The position numbers were made by a program, and so were the translations under genes. A stretch of 64,000 bases of DNA, from assembly GCA_910577835.1 (NCBI GenBank), contig CAJTOU010000014.1, positions 1 to 64,000 on the forward strand, given 5' to 3'. Position 1 is the first letter of the stretch. Each line of letters starts with the position of its first letter. Positions 8,737-17,521 of the stretch are shown here, in pieces. The stretch comes from an uncultured Lachnospiraceae bacterium. Its GTDB lineage: Bacteria > Bacillota_A > Clostridia > Lachnospirales > Lachnospiraceae. Below the pieces are notes generated by a model. The model had not been told where the DNA came from. It made no database searches and was given only the letters and a program-made list of their open reading frames with translations.

Positions 8737-10611
8737 ATGTTATTAGACAATATAAAAGCTCCGAATGACATTAAGGAGATAAAGAGAGAGGATTATAGTC
8801 TGCTGGCAGAGGAAATCAGAGAATTTCTGATTGAAAAAATTTCCGAATGCGGTGGGCATCTGGCATCAAATCTGGGAGTGGTGGAGCTTACTATGGCGCT
8901 TCATCTCTCTCTTACTATGCCAGAAGATAAAATCGTCTGGGATGTTGGACATCAGTCCTATACTCATAAAATATTAACAGGAAGAAAAAATGAATTTAAT
9001 AAACTGCGAACCTATGGAGGAATCAGCGGATTTCCAAAGAGGCGAGAGAGTGAATGCGACCCTTTTGGAACCGGACACAGCTCTACTTCTGTTTCCGCTG
9101 CTCTTGGCATAGCAAGCGGTTTTCAGATAAATGGAAATAACAGTACAGTGGTTGCGGTGATCGGAGATGGAGCGTTTACCGGCGGAATGGCATATGAAGC
9201 GCTGAATAACGCTGCGCAGCTTAAACGCAATTTTATTATTATATTAAATGACAACAATATGTCTATTTCGGAAAATGTAGGCGGCTTTTCATCTTATCTT
9301 TCAAAGATAAGGACTGCTGAGGTTTATACAGATTTAAAATCCGGAGTGAAAAACACTTTAAATAAAATACCAGTAGTGGGTGAAAAAATTGTTCATCATG
9401 TGGACAAGACTAAAAACAGCTTAAAACAGCTTATGGTACCGGGAATGTTCTTTGAAAATATGGGAATTACCTATCTTGGACCAATAGACGGACATAACAT
9501 TGCTCAGATGGTAAAAGTGTTTGGCGAGGCCAAAAAGCTTGACCATGCGGTAATTGTTCATGTAGTTACCCAGAAGGGAAGAGGATATTCATATGCGGAA
9601 AAGAAGCCGGCGAAATTTCATGGAATCGAACCCTTTGACAAGAATACGGGAGAGATTTTAAATCCAAAAAAGAAGGCGGGCTATACTGATATTTTTTCAA
9701 GAACCATTTTAAATCTTGCAAAAAATAACAATAAAATCGCGGCTATTACAGCAGCAATGGCAGATGGAACCGGACTTACAAAATTTGGCAGACAGTATCC
9801 GGAGCGTTTTTTTGATGTAGGAATTGCGGAGGAACATGCTGTTACTTTCAGTGCAGGGCTTGCGGCATCAGGAATGAAACCGTATGTGGCGATTTATTCT
9901 TCCTTTCTGCAAAGAGCTTATGACCAGATTCTTCATGATGTCTGTATACAGGATTTGCCGGTGGTGTTTGCCATAGACAGGGCTGGACTGGTCGGAGGCG
10001 ACGGAGAAACTCATCAGGGGATTTTTGACTTGTCCTATCTGAACTCTATTCCAAATATGAGTGTATTTGCGCCAAAAAACGGATATGAACTTGCAGATAT
10101 TTTAAAATATGCCTCTTATTATGAGGGGCCTCTTGCGATTCGTTATCCCAGAGGCGAGGCATATCAGGGGTTGAAGGAGTTTCGTGCGCCGATTGTGTAT
10201 GGAAAGAGCGAAATATTATATAAAGAAAAAGATATTGCGCTGCTGGCAGTGGGCTCTATGGTGGAAACGGCAGCGGAGGTTCGAAGACTGCTGAAAAAGC
10301 TGAATTACAGAGTTTCCGTTATTAATGCCCGATTTGTAAAGCCGATAGATGAGACATGCATTGAGCAGCTTACTGAGGACCACAGACTGATTGTCACTAT
10401 GGAGGAAAATGTGTTAAACGGAGGCTTTGGCGGAGTGGTGACAAGGTTTGTCAATGGACTGGGCACAGGTACAGGGATTTTGAATATCGGGGTACCCAAT
10501 TTTTATCTTGAGCATGGTTCGGTTTCACTGCTTCGCAGGGAATGTGGACTGGATGCGGAGACGATAAAGAAGAGAATTATTCGGAAATATCAGGAAATAA
10601 GTAAAAAATAA
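8737..10611 (+). CDS. dxs: 1-deoxy-D-xylulose-5-phosphate synthase
   Basis: DXS condenses pyruvate and glyceraldehyde 3-phosphate in the first MEP-pathway step using thiamine diphosphate. The 624-aa product shows GDGAFTGGMAYEALNNA (ThDP/Mg binding, near residue 142), GIAEEHAVTFSAGLA (catalytic Glu, near 370), and the C-terminal transketolase domain. GGAGGG precedes ATG 8737. Length is normal. The gene usually found next in clostridia, tlyA, is missing here. Confidence 0.97.
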   Translation: MLLDNIKAPNDIKEIKREDYSLLAEEIREFLIEKISECGGHLASNLGVVELTMALHLSLTMPEDKIVWDVGHQSYTHKILTGRKNEFNKLRTYGGISGFPKRRESECDPFGTGHSSTSVSAALGIASGFQINGNNSTVVAVIGDGAFTGGMAYEALNNAAQLKRNFIIILNDNNMSISENVGGFSSYLSKIRTAEVYTDLKSGVKNTLNKIPVVGEKIVHHVDKTKNSLKQLMVPGMFFENMGITYLGPIDGHNIAQMVKVFGEAKKLDHAVIVHVVTQKGRGYSYAEKKPAKFHGIEPFDKNTGEILNPKKKAGYTDIFSRTILNLAKNNNKIAAITAAMADGTGLTKFGRQYPERFFDVGIAEEHAVTFSAGLAASGMKPYVAIYSSFLQRAYDQILHDVCIQDLPVVFAIDRAGLVGGDGETHQGIFDLSYLNSIPNMSVFAPKNGYELADILKYASYYEGPLAIRYPRGEAYQGLKEFRAPIVYGKSEILYKEKDIALLAVGSMVETAAEVRRLLKKLNYRVSVINARFVKPIDETCIEQLTEDHRLIVTMEENVLNGGFGGVVTRFVNGLGTGTGILNIGVPNFYLEHGSVSLLRRECGLDAETIKKRIIRKYQEISKK

Positions 10612-10638
10612 TATAATTTTATTATAAACGAGGTATAC

Positions 10639-11499
10639 ATGAAGCGGTTTTGTGTGATAGCAATGAGGGAAAAACGGGAAATTCTTCAGGCAGCATCCGA
10701 GATAAAAAAATATCTGGAAGAGCAGGGATGCACCTGCTTTCTCAATGCGGGATATGTAAAAAGAAAAAATATTTCAGGAGATACACAGTGTGCGATTGTG
10801 CTTGGAGGCGATGGCACACTTTTGCAGGCGGCAAGAGAGCTGGCGCAGACTAAAATCAGACTTATCGGAGTAAATTTTGGCAAGCTTGGATTTCTTGCGG
10901 AAGTAGAAAAAGATGATATCGTAAAAACGCTGGACTGTCTGATTCACGATGAATTTACAATCGAAAAGAGAATGCTGCTGAATGGACGCGTTGTCAGAAA
11001 TGGAACAATTATTATGGAAAATGTGGCGCTAAATGATATTGTGATAAACAGAAGCAATATTATGCGGGTAATGCAGCTTAAGATATGGATTAATGGTATG
11101 AAGCTCGGTGAATATAGCGCAGATGGAATTATTGTGTCGACACCCACGGGTTCAACAGCATACAGTATGTCGGCAGGCGGTCCGATTGTCAAACCGTCGG
11201 CACGGTTAATTGTAATGACACCGATTTGTCCGCATACTTTAAATACGAGAAGTATTATTCTGGATGCGGAGGATGTTATAGAGATACAGGCGTATTCCAA
11301 GCGAAAATATGACAATGATATACGAAAGGTTTTTTTTGACGGTGACGAGAATGTTGAACTGGAGGAGGGGGACCAGGTGATGATAGAGTGTTCAGGGCTG
11401 GAAACAGAGATTATCAAACTGAGAAGCCGGAGCTTTCTCGAAATTTTAGGAAAGAAGATGGGTGCAAATGAAGGAACAGAGACAGAGAAAAATTCTTGA
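10639..11499 (+). CDS. nadK: NAD kinase
   Basis: NAD kinase phosphorylates NAD to NADP. The 286-aa product carries the family motifs LGGDGTLLQAAR (near residue 53), NFGKLGFLAE (near 79) and STPTGSTAYSMSAGGPI (near 170). It follows dxs by 27 bases and overlaps argR by about 30 bases, the common clostridial arrangement apart from the missing tlyA. Confidence 0.96.
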   Translation: MKRFCVIAMREKREILQAASEIKKYLEEQGCTCFLNAGYVKRKNISGDTQCAIVLGGDGTLLQAARELAQTKIRLIGVNFGKLGFLAEVEKDDIVKTLDCLIHDEFTIEKRMLLNGRVVRNGTIIMENVALNDIVINRSNIMRVMQLKIWINGMKLGEYSADGIIVSTPTGSTAYSMSAGGPIVKPSARLIVMTPICPHTLNTRSIILDAEDVIEIQAYSKRKYDNDIRKVFFDGDENVELEEGDQVMIECSGLETEIIKLRSRSFLEILGKKMGANEGTETEKNS

Positions 11500-11917
11500 A
11501 TTAATCAAAAATTATGAGATAGAGACACAGGAAGAGCTGGCGGACAGGCTGATTGACAGCGGTTATATTGTGACTCAAGCAACAGTGTCAAGAGATATCC
11601 GAGAGCTTGGGCTGACAAAGATGCCGGTGGAAAACGGTGGACAGAGATATGTGGCGGTACCAAATTCCGAGGTGGTGATGAATGACAGGCTGCTTCGAAT
11701 TTTAAAAGACGGCTTTCTTTCTGTGGATATGGCGCAGAATCTTCTGGTAATTAAAACTGTATCAGGCATGGCCATGGCGGTAGCTGCAGCATTGGATGCA
11801 TTAAAATGGCAGGAAATTGTTGGGAGCATTGCGGGGGATGATACGATTTTCTGTGCAGTCAGAAGTGCAGAGGAAGCATATCAGGTGATGAATAAGCTGA
11901 GAAAGACAGTGAAGTAG
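11468..11917 (+). CDS. argR: Arginine repressor ArgR/AhrC
   Basis: The roughly 149-aa protein has an N-terminal winged helix (residues 1-70, with QATVSRDIRELGLTK) and the C-terminal oligomerisation/arginine-binding domain with GSIAGDDTIFCAV. It regulates arginine synthesis and breakdown as an arginine-dependent hexamer. I place the start at ATG 11468; a GTG at 11462 would add two residues. Both lie inside nadK. No arginine genes are in this window. Confidence 0.94.
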   Translation: MKEQRQRKILELIKNYEIETQEELADRLIDSGYIVTQATVSRDIRELGLTKMPVENGGQRYVAVPNSEVVMNDRLLRILKDGFLSVDMAQNLLVIKTVSGMAMAVAAALDALKWQEIVGSIAGDDTIFCAVRSAEEAYQVMNKLRKTVK

Positions 11918-11973
11918 AGATTATAACGAGTTTATTTGTTATAACAGGAATTTATTATGGAGGAAAAAAATAT

Positions 11974-13644
11974 ATGCTGTTGAACTTGCATGTAAAAAAC
12001 CTTGCGCTTATTAAAGAGGCAGAGGTGGATTTTCATGAGGGATTGAATATTATGACAGGAGAAACCGGAGCAGGAAAGTCGATTATTATCGGTTCTGTCA
12101 ATATTGCACTTGGCGGAAAGATATCCAAGGATATTATAAGAAACGGAGCCGATTATGCGCTGGTGGAGCTGGTGTTTGAGACAAAATCAGATGAGGCGCG
12201 TCGGTTTTTTGAGGAAAATGACCTTCCATGGGAGGATGGACAGGTCATTATTTCCAGAAAATTAACGAATACAAAAAATGTGATTAAGGTAAACGGAGAA
12301 ACAGTACCAGTAAGTATACTTCGGGAGCTGGCTTCTCTGTTGATGGATATTCATGGACAGCATGACAATGAGTCGCTTTTAAAGACTTCGAAACATCTTT
12401 CTATGATTGACGAGTATGGCGGGGGAGAGGTGGCAGCTTTGAAAAAACAGATTTCAGATTCGTTTTATGAGTATCGAAAAATAAAGGAAAAGTGCGCTTC
12501 GTTTACCGGGGATGAAGAAGAGAGAAGAAGAGAAATTTCGTTTCTTGAGTTTGAGGTGAAGGAAATTGAAGAAGCGGAATTAAAATCCGGTGAAGATGAG
12601 GAGCTGGAGGAAGAGTATAAGAGGATGTCAAATGCAGAGAAAATCACCACAAGTCTTGGAGAGGCTTATGAGCTGATAGACGGCGAAGATGGCAGTGTAC
12701 GGGAGTTGATAGGAAGAGCTGTAAAAAATATCGGGGATTTATTGTCATATGATGAAAGAATAGAGGAGCTGTATCAGGCAGTTTCTGATATTGAGGCTCT
12801 GTGTACGGATTTTACAAGAGAACTGGCCGATTATATGGAGGATACGGCTTTTGATGGGGAAAGGTTTGAATATATTGAGAAAAGGCTGGATTTTATCAAT
12901 CGACTGAAGCTGAAATATGGGAAAAGTATGGAGGAAATTCAGAAGCATAAAGAGGAAGCTCAGAAGAAGCTGGAATTTTATGAGAATTATGAAGAGGAGA
13001 AGGAAAAGGCGTTTGCAAAGCTTCAAGAAGTTGAAAAAGAGCTTGGAAAATTGTGTGACGGGCTTACAGAGATTCGGAAAAGGGCTGGAGAGGCGATTCG
13101 AAAGAATATTATAAAGGCTTTGAAGGATTTGAATTTTCTGGAGGTGCAGTTTGATGTGGAGTTTAAGAAAAATGAAGGATTTACTGCAAATGGGAATGAC
13201 AATGTGCAGTTTTTGATATCAACAAATCCAGGAGAGGTGTTAAAGCCGCTGTCCAAGGTAGCGTCAGGAGGCGAACTGTCAAGAATTATGCTTGGGTTTA
13301 AGAGTTTGCTTGCGGGAAAGGATAATGTGGAGACACTGATTTTTGATGAGATTGATACAGGGATTAGCGGAAGAACGGCGCAGATGGTGTCAGAGAAGCT
13401 GAAGGAGATTAGTAAAAAGCATCAGGTGATTTGTATAACACATTTGCCACAGATTGCGTCGATGGCGGATAGCCATTATCTGATTGAAAAGACGGTGATA
13501 GAGGGGAAGACGGTGACACGTATAGGGGAAATTACAGAAGAGAGGTCCGTGGAAGAGATTGCAAGGATGCTTGGAGGGGCCAAGATAACTGAAACAGTAA
13601 TGGAAAGTGCGAGAGAAATGAAGAAGATGGCAGGGGAGATGTGA
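11974..13644 (+). CDS. recN: DNA repair protein RecN
   Basis: RecN is an SMC-like ATPase acting in double-strand-break repair. The 556-aa product has the N-terminal Walker A GETGAGKSIIIG (near residue 29), a long coiled coil (about 160-370), the signature VASGGELSRIMLGFK (near 430) and Walker B TLIFDEIDTGISGRTA. TATGGAGG lies ahead of ATG 11974. Length is normal. The usual next gene, spoIVB, is displaced by citrate synthase. Confidence 0.97.
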   Translation: MLLNLHVKNLALIKEAEVDFHEGLNIMTGETGAGKSIIIGSVNIALGGKISKDIIRNGADYALVELVFETKSDEARRFFEENDLPWEDGQVIISRKLTNTKNVIKVNGETVPVSILRELASLLMDIHGQHDNESLLKTSKHLSMIDEYGGGEVAALKKQISDSFYEYRKIKEKCASFTGDEEERRREISFLEFEVKEIEEAELKSGEDEELEEEYKRMSNAEKITTSLGEAYELIDGEDGSVRELIGRAVKNIGDLLSYDERIEELYQAVSDIEALCTDFTRELADYMEDTAFDGERFEYIEKRLDFINRLKLKYGKSMEEIQKHKEEAQKKLEFYENYEEEKEKAFAKLQEVEKELGKLCDGLTEIRKRAGEAIRKNIIKALKDLNFLEVQFDVEFKKNEGFTANGNDNVQFLISTNPGEVLKPLSKVASGGELSRIMLGFKSLLAGKDNVETLIFDEIDTGISGRTAQMVSEKLKEISKKHQVICITHLPQIASMADSHYLIEKTVIEGKTVTRIGEITEERSVEEIARMLGGAKITETVMESAREMKKMAGEM

Positions 13645-13734
13645 AAAAAATAGTTGAAAAAAAACTGGATTTATGATAAAGTTCTAAGGTATAACAATAA
13701 ACCTATGAATTTTTCTGCTAAAGAAGGAGGACAA

Positions 13735-15129
13735 ATGATGGAAAATAAGACTATGATGGAGCTTGACCCTGCAATGAATACCCAGTTTGACGAACTGGTG
13801 AAATATTGTATGAATTCAGGCGCAATTGACCAGAATCTGTATATTGAATATGATGTTAAGCGTGGTCTTCGTGATTCATCAGGAAAAGGTGTACTTACGG
13901 GGCTTACGGAAATATCTGATGTCCTTTCATATAAGACAGAAAATGGAGTAAAGCTTCCTGCTGACGGACAGTTATATTTTCAGGGCTATAATGTAAAGGA
14001 TTTAATTCAGGGAAATAAAGAACAGAGATATTTATTTGAGGAAATTACTTATCTGCTTTTGTTTGGAGAGCTTCCAACAAAGGAGCAGTTTGAAAGCTTC
14101 TGCAATATACTGACACAGCTTCAGGAATTATCAGGACAGTTTGTACGGGATGTTATTATGCGTTCTCCGACTGAGAATATTATGAATATGCTTCAGAAAA
14201 GTATTTTAACATTGTATTCTTACGATGAAAATCCAGAGGATATATCTGTACCAAATGTTTTAAGACAATCTTTACAGCTTATTGGCAAGATGCCATTAAT
14301 TTCTGTTTATGCATATCAGTCTTACCGACATTTTAAACTGGATGACAGTTTGATTATTATTAATCCGAATAAGGACTGTTCAACAGCAGAAAATATTTTG
14401 AGAATGTTAAGACCGGATGGTCAGTATACAGAACTTGAAGCAAAGGTTTTAGATGTGGCGCTGGTGCTTCATGCAGAGCATGGCGGAGGTAACAATTCTA
14501 CCTTTACCAATCATGTGGTGACATCTTCGGGAACAGATACCTATTCTGCAGTAGCGGCATCTGTTGCTTCCTTAAAAGGACCAAAGCATGGTGGTGCAAA
14601 TCTGAAGGTTCAACATATGATAGCAGATATTAAGGAAAATGTCAGAAATTGGGAAGACGAGACAGAGCTTGCAGAATACTTGCAGAAAATTCTTGACAAA
14701 AAAACCTTTGATAAATCTGGTCTGATTTATGGAATGGGACATGCAGTCTATACACTTTCCGACCCAAGAGAAGTGATTTTAAAGGAATATGCAAGACGCC
14801 TTTCCGAAGAAAAAGGATTTACACGAGAGTTTGATTTGTATGCAAGAGTAGAAAATCTGGCTTCTGATTTGATTAAGAAAAACAGAAATACATTTAAGCC
14901 GGTTTGTGCAAATGTAGATTTTTACAGTGGATTTGTTTATTCTATGCTTGGAATACCAGAAGAATTGTTTACTCCTATTTTTGCAATTTCCCGTATTTCA
15001 GGATGGAGCGCACATCGTCTGGAAGAACTGGTAAATAAAGGAAAAATTATCCGGCCAGCCTATCGTTATGTAGGTACTCATAAAGGATATAAAAAACTGG
15101 AAGAGAGAACCGCAGATATTTTAAATTAA
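13735..15129 (+). CDS. gltA: Citrate synthase (citrate/2-methylcitrate family)
   Basis: The 464-aa protein condenses acetyl-CoA and oxaloacetate. Catalytic His-containing motifs are HAEHGGGNNSTFTNHV, KGPKHGGAN and GMGHAVYTLSDPR; the C-terminal ARISGW region is ISRISGWSAHRLEE. I choose ATG 13735 with AAGGAGG at 13724-13730 over an upstream start at 13654. The form is long, with an N-terminal extension of about 60 residues as in other clostridial copies. No aconitase or isocitrate dehydrogenase lies nearby. It interrupts the common recN-spoIVB order. A 2-methylcitrate synthase role cannot be excluded. Confidence 0.9.
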   Translation: MMENKTMMELDPAMNTQFDELVKYCMNSGAIDQNLYIEYDVKRGLRDSSGKGVLTGLTEISDVLSYKTENGVKLPADGQLYFQGYNVKDLIQGNKEQRYLFEEITYLLLFGELPTKEQFESFCNILTQLQELSGQFVRDVIMRSPTENIMNMLQKSILTLYSYDENPEDISVPNVLRQSLQLIGKMPLISVYAYQSYRHFKLDDSLIIINPNKDCSTAENILRMLRPDGQYTELEAKVLDVALVLHAEHGGGNNSTFTNHVVTSSGTDTYSAVAASVASLKGPKHGGANLKVQHMIADIKENVRNWEDETELAEYLQKILDKKTFDKSGLIYGMGHAVYTLSDPREVILKEYARRLSEEKGFTREFDLYARVENLASDLIKKNRNTFKPVCANVDFYSGFVYSMLGIPEELFTPIFAISRISGWSAHRLEELVNKGKIIRPAYRYVGTHKGYKKLEERTADILN

Positions 15130-15521
15130 AAATAAATTTACAGCTTTTAGAATTGTTGTATAAATTTTTTATAATATAAAAAAAGAAAGAATAGTTTTTC
15201 GGCAGACAAATTGCAGGAAATATTTTATTAAGGTCAGCATAGATAGTCTTGTATGATAAGTAATCAGTACAGATAATGACATCTTAATAGATATATTTCC
15301 TGCAATTTATTGTTTTTGCACTTGTATAAATAAATATTTTATAAAGTGTAAAAAGAATTTGTAAAATTATCTGCGGATGATAAATTGTAAATATTAAAAC
15401 AGAAAAATATTAAAACAAGAAAATATCAAAAACAGTTATTTTTAGGAAAAATGAGGCAGATTAATTTTTGTAAATTCATCCATACTACTATTAAATGATT
15501 AAATTTAATGGAGGCAAAAGG
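15130..15521. other. AT-rich intergenic region before spoIVB
   Basis: About 390 bases with no gene. It holds a long stem-loop (15208-15308, listed separately) and then very AT-rich sequence. CATACTAC at 15481-15488 could be a sporulation-sigma -10 element, but no convincing -35 partner is visible, so I do not call a promoter. Confidence 0.6.
15208..15308. repeat. 101-nt inverted repeat (long stem-loop) after gltA
   Basis: AAATTGCAGGAAATAT (15208-15223) is the exact reverse complement of ATATTTCCTGCAATTT (15293-15308), and the stem extends inward with a further TATTA match. The apical part is about 55-60 bases. TTGTTTTTG follows, so it could end gltA transcription, but the stem is far longer than a usual terminator. 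Confidence 0.75.
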
Positions 15522-16667
15522 ATGAACAGAAAGCTTATATACCAGAGAATACTTGTGCTTTTTCTGGCTGTCGGAATTATATCTTCTGTATATGTTATGG
15601 ACAGATACGGAATAAAGGAAACATCTGAGAACAGGCAGACCGAAAGTTCGCGGGAGAATAACAGAGCTGTGGGAAGAACAGCGGAAAATGGAAATATTGT
15701 TTCTGCCAATATAACAGATGAGCCTCTAGTATATCCATGCGGTTTTCAGGTAGGAATTTATCTGGAAACAAACGGAGTAATGATTATAGGAACAGATGAG
15801 GTGGAGGGACAGGACGGGCTGAATCATAATCCGGCACTGAATAAGGTAAAAGCAGGAGACTATATTACAAAGGTAAACGATATTGATGTAAGCTCTAAAA
15901 ATCAGCTTATGTTTTTGGTAAATAAATATGGCGACGAAGATATTATTCTTACAATATACCGAAACGGAAAGTATATACAGGTCAGAATAAAGCCTGTGCA
16001 GACAGGAGAAAATCAATATAAAATGGGAATGTGGGTACGCGATGATACACAGGGAATCGGAACAATGACTTATTTGACAGGAGATGGAAATTATGCCGCT
16101 CTGGGACATGGAATCAGTGATATTGATACAGGAGAGCTTCTGGACAGCGAGGGAGGAATTCTTTATCAGGCAAATGTATGGGGAATTAAAAAGGGAGAAG
16201 CCGGAAGTCCGGGAGCTTTATATGGAATGATTTCTTATGAAGATAATAAAATACTTGGAAGTATTTCAGAAAATACTTCCATTGGAATTTACGGTTCAGT
16301 AAATGAGCAGGAGGAAATTATAAAAATGATTGAGAAGTATCATCTAGAGCCTGTGGAAATGGCTGGACATCAGGAGATTGAAACTGGAAAGGCATATATT
16401 CGTTCTTTTGTGTCGGGTGAAGTCTGTGATTATGAAGTGGAAATACAGAAAATAAATGAAAACAGCAGTAAAAATAAAGGAATTGTATTGAAAGTGACAG
16501 ATGAAAGGCTTCTCAGTCTGACAAACGGCATTGTACAGGGAATGAGCGGAACACCGATTCTTCAGAATGGAAAGTTGATTGGCGCTGTTACGCATGTGTT
16601 TGTAAATGATTCTACAATGGGATATGGTATTTTTGCAGATATTATGATGGAAGAAACCCAAAATTAA
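15522..16667 (+). CDS. spoIVB: SpoIVB serine peptidase (S55)
   Basis: SpoIVB is secreted from the forespore and triggers sigma-K activation in the mother cell. The 381-aa product has an N-terminal membrane anchor (about residues 7-25), a PDZ domain (about 85-165, with KVKAGDYITKVNDID) and the S55 peptidase domain: catalytic His in AALGHGISDID and catalytic Ser in VQGMSGTPILQ (the more usual text is GMSGSP). ATG 15522 follows GGAGG; an ATG at 15495 has no site. It stands directly before spo0A as in nearly all spore formers. Confidence 0.95.
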   Translation: MNRKLIYQRILVLFLAVGIISSVYVMDRYGIKETSENRQTESSRENNRAVGRTAENGNIVSANITDEPLVYPCGFQVGIYLETNGVMIIGTDEVEGQDGLNHNPALNKVKAGDYITKVNDIDVSSKNQLMFLVNKYGDEDIILTIYRNGKYIQVRIKPVQTGENQYKMGMWVRDDTQGIGTMTYLTGDGNYAALGHGISDIDTGELLDSEGGILYQANVWGIKKGEAGSPGALYGMISYEDNKILGSISENTSIGIYGSVNEQEEIIKMIEKYHLEPVEMAGHQEIETGKAYIRSFVSGEVCDYEVEIQKINENSSKNKGIVLKVTDERLLSLTNGIVQGMSGTPILQNGKLIGAVTHVFVNDSTMGYGIFADIMMEETQN

Positions 16668-16671
16668 AAAA

Positions 16672-16730
16672 TTTGTCTAAAAAGAAAATTTTACCTTTTC
16701 TTTACACAGCTTTTACGAACATTCTATCTA
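16672..16730 (+). promoter_or_regulatory. Possible spo0A promoter with a near-match 0A box
   Basis: TTTACA (16701-16706) and TATCTA (16725-16730) are 18 bases apart. TTTGTCTAA at 16672-16680 differs at one base from the 0A-box core TGTCGAA, which would fit autoregulation. Both matches are imperfect. Confidence 0.3.
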
Positions 16731-16805
16731 ATAATTCTACAATATTTTTCGAAGGAAAACGACAACAAGCAGAACAGGAAAATAAATTTTGTGGAGGTTA
16801 TTAGA

Positions 16806-17435
16806 ATGAATGATAATGTTAGCATGCTGCAGGAGGATAATACAAAGATACTGAGTATACTTGATAAAATGTTGGATAATAATGAATGTATTAATTTTAT
16901 CACTAAAATAAAATGTGGTGACCAAGTATGTGAAATTATTAAAAAGGAACGAGCAGATAGATTTATTTTTGAAGTTATCATTCCAAAAGAAAATTACCTT
17001 CCGGCAGAAAAGAATATTCTGAAAATAGAATCAAATTACAGTGAGGAAGCGGATTATGAAGCGGACTTTGAGGAAAAGAAAAACAGAGGGCTCGAAAGCG
17101 AAGTTACTTCGATTATTCATGAGGTGGGAGTACCGGCGCATATCAAGGGCTATCATTATTTAAGAGATGCGATTATTATGTCTGTGAATGATATGGAAAT
17201 GCTTGGAGCAGTGACGAAGATTCTTTATCCTGCGATTGCCAAAAAGCATAATACCACATCGAGCAGAGTTGAACGTGCGATTCGTCATGCCATAGAAGTT
17301 GCGTGGAGCAGAGGAAGAATTGAAACCATAGAAGATTTATTCGGATATACAATTAACGAAGGAAAAGGCAAACCTACAAATTCGGAATTTATTGCATTAA
17401 TTGCGGATAAAATTAGATTGGGGAAAATATCATAA
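16806..17435 (+). CDS. spo0A: Spo0A with degenerate, truncated receiver domain
   Basis: Spo0A is the master regulator of sporulation. The C-terminal DNA-binding domain (about residues 96-209) is intact, with SIIHEVGVPAHIKGYHYLRD, RVERAIRHAIEVAWSRG and KPTNSEFIA. The N-terminus is abnormal. Residues 5-60 align without gaps to a Spo0A receiver, but Asp10 is Glu, Asp56 (the phosphorylation site) is Glu56 in FEVIIP, and the following 50 or so residues (beta4 to alpha5, with the conserved Thr and Lys) are absent, replaced by an acidic linker rich in Glu, Asp and Tyr. The protein has 209 aa instead of about 260. ATG 16806 has GGAGG at 16793-16797. No missing receiver sequence appears in other frames or upstream, so this is not a simple frameshift. 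Phosphorelay control should be lost or replaced. Confidence 0.93.
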   Translation: MNDNVSMLQEDNTKILSILDKMLDNNECINFITKIKCGDQVCEIIKKERADRFIFEVIIPKENYLPAEKNILKIESNYSEEADYEADFEEKKNRGLESEVTSIIHEVGVPAHIKGYHYLRDAIIMSVNDMEMLGAVTKILYPAIAKKHNTTSSRVERAIRHAIEVAWSRGRIETIEDLFGYTINEGKGKPTNSEFIALIADKIRLGKIS

Positions 17436-17521
17436 AAGTCTTTTCATATTCTGAATTATGATGTATAATGTAAGAAGATTTTCGTGTATTGCGGATAAAT
17501 ATATTATTATGGAGGAAACTT

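Noticed and set aside
16668..17100. Possibility that the short Spo0A results from a frameshift or wrong start
   Set aside because: Only 138 bases lie between spoIVB and spo0A, the start has a good ribosome site, residues 5-60 already match the receiver in frame, and the other frames after residue 60 give no receiver-like sequence. A true deletion fits better, although an assembly error cannot be excluded from sequence alone.
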